Below the pieces are notes generated by a model that was not told where the DNA came from, ran no database searches, and saw only the letters and a list, made by a program, of their open reading frames with translations. This document shows positions 61,251-64,000 of a stretch of 64,000 bases of DNA, piece after piece (position 1 is the stretch's first letter; each line of letters starts with the position of its first letter). The position numbers and the translations under genes were made by a program. The stretch spans positions 89,821 to 153,820 of the forward strand of contig JAZNTW010000096.1 of NCBI GenBank assembly GCA_045591925.1. Reading direction: 5' to 3'. The DNA comes from Firm-04 sp045591925 (GTDB lineage Bacteria; Bacillota; Clostridia; Oscillospirales; Ruminococcaceae).

Positions 61251-61287
61251 CAAAAATCCCGACAGACCGCAAGATCTGCCGGGATTT
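61251..61287 (-). terminator. Terminator of the GGGtGRT gene, supplied by the element
   Basis: AAATCCCG / CGGGATTT with an inner partial stem is followed on the minus strand by TTGTTTTT. It replaces the original terminator that is now at 44791-44826. Confidence 0.82.
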
Positions 61288-61319
61288 GAGCTTTTTCGCA
61301 TATTTACGCAGTTTTCAGC

Positions 61320-62318
61320 TTATTTCATAGCCTCTTCAACAGCAACTGCGCAAGCAACAGTAGCGCCGACCATCGGGTTGTTGCCCATGCCGATCAGACC
61401 CATCATCTCAACGTGAGCCGGAACGGAGGAAGAGCCTGCAAACTGTGCATCGGAGTGCATTCTGCCGAGTGTATCGGTCATACCGTAGGAAGCAGGACCA
61501 GCAGCCATATTATCCGGATGCAGAGTTCTGCCGGTGCCGCCGCCGGATGCAACAGAGAAGTACTTCTTGCCTGCATCGGTGCGCTCCTTCTTATAGGTGC
61601 CTGCTACCGGATGCTGGAAGCGAGTCGGGTTGGTGGAGTTACCGGTGATGGAAACGTCAACGTTTTCTCTCCACATAATTGCAACGCCCTCACGGACATC
61701 GTTTGCGCCGTAGCAGTTAACCTTTGCGCGCAGACCATCGGAGTATGCCTTGCGGAATACTTCCTTGACCTCGCCGGTTGCATAATCCATCTCGGTTTCA
61801 ATATAGGTGAAGCCATTGATTCTTGCGATGATCTGAGCAGCGTCCTTGCCGAGACCGTTCAGGATAACGCGAAGCGGCTTCTGACGAACCTTGTTTGCCT
61901 TTTCAGCAATACCGATTGCGCCCTCAGCAGCAGCAAAGGACTCGTGACCTGCAAGGAATGCGAAGCACTCGGTATCTTCCTCAAGCAGCATCTTGCCGAG
62001 GTTACCGTGACCCAGACCAACCTTACGCTGGTCAGCAACAGAACCCGGAATGCAGAATGCCTGCAGACCCTCACCGATTGCAGCAGCAGCGTCAGCAGCC
62101 TTTGTGCAGCCCTTCTTGATTGCGATTGCGCAACCAACTGTGTATGCCCACTTTGCATTTTCAAAGCAGATCGGCTGAATGCCCTCGACGAGCTTATAAA
62201 TATCCAAGCCCTTATCCTTACATACAGTCTCGCACTCCTCGATAGAGTTGATACCGTACTCCTTGATGACAGCGAGAATCTGCTTCTCGCGTCTCTCATA
62301 AGATTCAAACAATGCCAT
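61320..62318 (-). CDS. GGGtGRT-family protein
   Basis: 332 residues; GGAGGG nine bases before ATG 62318. SVASGGGTGRTLHPDN contains the motif that names the family. Other conserved stretches are GKMLLEEDTECFAFLAGHES, INGFTYIETEMDYATG and MGNNPMVGATVACAVAVEEA. The function is unknown; the family is widespread in anaerobic Firmicutes and regularly follows a NifU-like gene, as here. The last 22 codons come from the integrated element rather than the ancestral gene, yet the protein sequence there is unchanged. Confidence 0.92.
   Translation of the reverse strand: MALFESYERREKQILAVIKEYGINSIEECETVCKDKGLDIYKLVEGIQPICFENAKWAYTVGCAIAIKKGCTKAADAAAAIGEGLQAFCIPGSVADQRKVGLGHGNLGKMLLEEDTECFAFLAGHESFAAAEGAIGIAEKANKVRQKPLRVILNGLGKDAAQIIARINGFTYIETEMDYATGEVKEVFRKAYSDGLRAKVNCYGANDVREGVAIMWRENVDVSITGNSTNPTRFQHPVAGTYKKERTDAGKKYFSVASGGGTGRTLHPDNMAAGPASYGMTDTLGRMHSDAQFAGSSSVPAHVEMMGLIGMGNNPMVGATVACAVAVEEAMK
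61369..61386. other. attR core inside the GGGtGRT gene
   Basis: ACCATCGGGTTGTTGCCC, identical to attL. It encodes GNNPMV on the minus strand. The bases to its left (61320-61368) match the displaced gene end at 44848-44896 with silent changes only. Confidence 0.85.
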
Positions 62319-62333
62319 TGTTACAAGCCCTCC

Positions 62334-63026
62334 TTATTCCTTTCTCGGATCAACGATCTTTGCAGCATCTGCAACTCTGCCGTACTGTCCCTGTGCCTTT
62401 TCAAATGCAGTATTTGCATCGTCGCCAGCCTTAATGAAGTCCATCATCTTACCGAAGTTCACGAACTTATAGCCGATGATCTCATTTTCTTCATTCAGAG
62501 CAAGACCTGTAATATAGCCGTCGGTCAATTCCAGATAGCGCGGACCCTTCTTGAGTGTACCATAGGTGGTACCGATCTGGGAACGGAGACCCTTACCGAG
62601 GTCCTCAAGACCTGCACCAATCACAAGACCATCCTCAGAGAATGCGGACTGCGAACGTCCGTATACGATCTGGAGGAACAGCTCTCTCATAGCAGTATTG
62701 ATAGCGTCACAGACAAGGTCTGTATTCAGTGCTTCGAGAACGGTTCTGCCCGGCAGAATTTCAGCAGCCATTGCTGCGGAGTGTGTCATACCAGAACAAC
62801 CAATGGTCTCAACAAGTGCCTCCTGAATAACGCCTTCCTTAACATTCAGCGTCAGCTTACAAGTACCCTGCTGCGGTGCGCACCAGCCAATGCCGTGTGT
62901 AAAGCCGGAAATATCTTTGATCTCCTTAGCTTTTACCCATTTTGCTTCCTCCGGAATCGGAGCAGCGCCGTGAGCAACGCCCTGTGCGATCGGGCACATT
63001 GTTTCAACTTCGTGCGAATAAATCAT
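62334..63026 (-). CDS. NifU/IscU-like iron-sulfur scaffold-type protein paired with GGGtGRT
   Basis: 230 residues; AAAGGAG eight bases before ATG 63026. The N-terminal half carries GIGWCAPQQGTCKLTLNV and ETIGCSGMTHSAAMAAEILP, with Cys residues placed like those of NifU N-terminal scaffolds, and LVCDAINTAM follows. The C-terminal ~80 residues are extra. It forms a two-gene operon with the GGGtGRT gene (15-base gap). A role in Fe-S metabolism is suggested by the fold only. Confidence 0.82.
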   Translation of the reverse strand: MIYSHEVETMCPIAQGVAHGAAPIPEEAKWVKAKEIKDISGFTHGIGWCAPQQGTCKLTLNVKEGVIQEALVETIGCSGMTHSAAMAAEILPGRTVLEALNTDLVCDAINTAMRELFLQIVYGRSQSAFSEDGLVIGAGLEDLGKGLRSQIGTTYGTLKKGPRYLELTDGYITGLALNEENEIIGYKFVNFGKMMDFIKAGDDANTAFEKAQGQYGRVADAAKIVDPRKE

Positions 63027-63077
63027 TATGAAAACTCCTTTCGGTTTTTAGGTAGTCGATTCACTTACCCATCTACT

Positions 63078-63106
63078 ATTATACAACTTTTCTACCCGTA
63101 AATCAA
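63078..63106 (-). promoter_or_regulatory. Promoter of the NifU-like/GGGtGRT operon
   Basis: Minus strand TTGATT (63106-63101), 17-base spacer, TATAAT (63083-63078), 52 bases before the start codon. Confidence 0.8.
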
Positions 63107-63143
63107 GCCCTTTTCGTAAAAGATTAGCTTGTGCTAACTGCAC

Positions 63144-63172
63144 TTGATTTTTTCTGTTTTTTCATATATAAT
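63144..63172 (+). promoter_or_regulatory. Promoter of the hypothetical-acyP operon
   Basis: TTGATT, 17-base spacer, TATAAT at 63167-63172, 68 bases before ATG 63240. It is divergent from the NifU-like promoter with the same hexamers. Confidence 0.75.
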
Positions 63173-63239
63173 AGGAAATGTAGGATTTTAATTTAAATTT
63201 TGGAATATTCGTGAGTCATCATAGAAAGAGGTATACAAT

Positions 63240-63533
63240 ATGTATGGAATCAAGGTGCGAATTCGCTGTATCATTGATGAATCATACCCCAAGTTTGTTG
63301 AATGCGTGCTGACAGATTATGACGGGATGACGCATATCTTTCGCGATAAGCTGCCAATATTTTCCGCAGAATATGACCCGATGATTCCCGGCGATGGAAT
63401 CATTCGATGCTCGGTGATTCGTGAAACAGAGCATTTTGCAGAAGTGGACACCGCCTTGCCGGATGATGTCGAGTCTATTATGGGTGTAAACAAATTCCGA
63501 ATTGCCATTTGCGATCTCACAGATTCCGCGTAA
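63240..63533 (+). CDS. Small hypothetical protein
   Basis: 97 residues; AGAGG eight bases before the ATG. Strand-rich throughout (YGIKVRIRCIIDESYPKFVE, then GDGIIRCSVIRETEHFAEVD). This could be a small beta-barrel domain. No family was recognised. It is cotranscribed with acyP 20 bases downstream. Confidence 0.75.
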   Translation: MYGIKVRIRCIIDESYPKFVECVLTDYDGMTHIFRDKLPIFSAEYDPMIPGDGIIRCSVIRETEHFAEVDTALPDDVESIMGVNKFRIAICDLTDSA

Positions 63534-63552
63534 ATTTGATGGGAGTATTCTT

Positions 63553-63825
63553 ATGAATAAAATCAGAAAGCATTATATTTTTTACGGCGGTGTGCAGGGC
63601 GTTGGATTTCGATATACTGTCTATCATACCGCACAAAAATACGGCATAACGGGTTGGGTACGGAATTGTTATGACGGCTCTGTTGAAATGGAAGCCGAGG
63701 GTACGCCTATCGAGCTTGAACATTTGCTGATTGATCTTGGGAATTACCGATGGGCATATATTGAATCCATCGACGTACATGAGATACCACTCGAAAATTC
63801 GGCATCGTTCCGCATCCGCGATTAA
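63553..63825 (+). CDS. acyP: Acylphosphatase
   Basis: 90 residues from ATG 63553 (GGGAG seven bases upstream). GGVQGVGFRYTVYHTAQKYG includes the phosphate-binding loop with the catalytic Arg, and GWVRNCYDGSVEMEAEG supplies the catalytic Asn. It hydrolyses acyl phosphates such as carbamoyl and 1,3-bisphosphoglycerate. The stop codon TAA overlaps the first bases of repeat copy D, so the repeat may have supplied the present end of the protein. Confidence 0.95.
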   Translation: MNKIRKHYIFYGGVQGVGFRYTVYHTAQKYGITGWVRNCYDGSVEMEAEGTPIELEHLLIDLGNYRWAYIESIDVHEIPLENSASFRIRD

Positions 63826-63999
63826 GGCAACACCGCGCAAAGTCCGCCTTACGGCTTGGCGGCACATCTACTTGCATATTTTTCGCCATCTTGCACAGAA
63901 ATTCCTTGCTGGGCGTCAGCCCAGCGGCGTCATTTCTATACAATCTGACGAAAAATCTGACTGCGTATCTGCACCACCAACTCTGTGCGGTATTGCCTT
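63824..63999 (+). repeat. MITE-like repeat, copy D
   Basis: Full-length 176-bp copy with ends AAGGCAACACCGCGCAAAGT and the complement of ACTCTGTGCGGTATTGCCTT. Internal hairpins GCTGGGC/GCCCAGC and CCGCC/GGCGG are intact. It abuts acyP and reaches the end of the window. Confidence 0.9.
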
Positions 64000-64000
64000 A

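Larger units (their letters stand above)
44897..61386. mobile_element. Integrative mobilizable element, about 16.5 kb, in the 3' end of a protein-coding gene
   Basis: Bounded by exact 18-bp cores, it carries integrase, excisionase-like protein, two mobilization modules, a replication helicase, a resolvase and cargo. I see no type IV secretion, coupling ATPase or phage structural genes, so it should be mobilised by a helper. The integrase lies next to attL. Two cargo genes (49720-50799 and 57482-60820) are far more A/T-rich than the host, a sign of separate origins. Confidence 0.88.

Noticed and set aside
44897..61386. Prophage
   Set aside because: No capsid, terminase, portal, tail or lysis genes; relaxases and mobilization proteins are present instead.
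61413..63101. 562-codon plus-strand frame
   Set aside because: Antisense shadow over the GGGtGRT and NifU-like genes and their promoter.
28001..63999. Reading the four ~175-bp repeats as a riboswitch or structured RNA gene
   Set aside because: The positions and orientations are unrelated to a common downstream gene, and the terminal inverted repeats fit a mobile element better.

Overview
The window looks like chromosome from a gut or rumen Firmicute close to Ruminococcus (Oscillospiraceae). The grounds are Firmicute-type cell-wall genes (murB, rapZ), strong AGGAGG-type ribosome binding sites, TTGACA/TATAAT promoters, and a secreted leucine-rich-repeat protein ending in a Ruminococcus-style type I dockerin. 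No rRNA or intact tRNA was seen.

Layout. (1) 1-4.3 kb, plus strand: 3' end of murB, a YcxB-like membrane protein, rapZ, a short birA and a membrane PepSY protein. (2) 4.3-22.6 kb, minus strand: a cell-surface polysaccharide locus. ManC, Gmd and Rmd should make GDP-D-rhamnose. A polyprenyl-phosphate sugar transferase, two GT4 enzymes and a glycosyltransferase-methyltransferase fusion would build the polymer, and a Wzm/Wzt ABC transporter whose ATPase carries a C-terminal sugar-recognition domain would export it. An FAD enzyme and GT-C/GtrA-like membrane proteins follow. (3) 22.7-27.9 kb, minus: a metallophosphoesterase, a giant acyl-CoA dehydratase activase-like protein and a Thr-rich SGNH lipoprotein. 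(4) 28.1-41.7 kb, minus: a long operon with two consecutive sets of nitrogenase-like H, D and K subunits, then hypF, hypC, hypD and hypE plus small accessory genes. No hydrogenase structural gene, hypA, hypB or nif assembly gene is present in the window. The transcript begins with a leader containing an intrinsic terminator. This is the best candidate here for an undescribed system: Hyp proteins normally make the Fe(CN)2CO group of [NiFe] hydrogenase, and here they sit with nitrogenase-like reductases. (5) 41.7-44.8 kb: VOC protein, Cys-rich small protein, XRE regulator, nitroreductase and TauE/SafE exporter.

(6) 44.9-61.4 kb is an integrated mobilizable element of about 16.5 kb. Its 18-bp att cores lie in the 3' end of a protein-coding gene, the GGGtGRT-family gene. 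The displaced original 3' end and terminator survive at the left junction, and the element supplies a synonymous replacement at the right. It encodes a tyrosine integrase, an excisionase-like protein, two mobilization modules, an SF3-type replication helicase and a serine resolvase. Cargo includes an amidoligase/class II glutamine amidotransferase set, a heptapeptide-repeat protein, the dockerin protein and a 1112-residue helicase fused to a PD-(D/E)XK-like nuclease, a defence candidate. No type IV secretion genes were found. (7) 61.3-64 kb: the GGGtGRT gene and its NifU-like partner (minus), then a small hypothetical gene and acyP (plus).

Four copies of a ~175-bp MITE-like repeat with imperfect ~20-bp terminal inverted repeats occur at 28.0, 41.4, 42.5 and 63.8 kb. 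Two lie between a promoter and a gene, and two lie at or just after a gene's stop codon.
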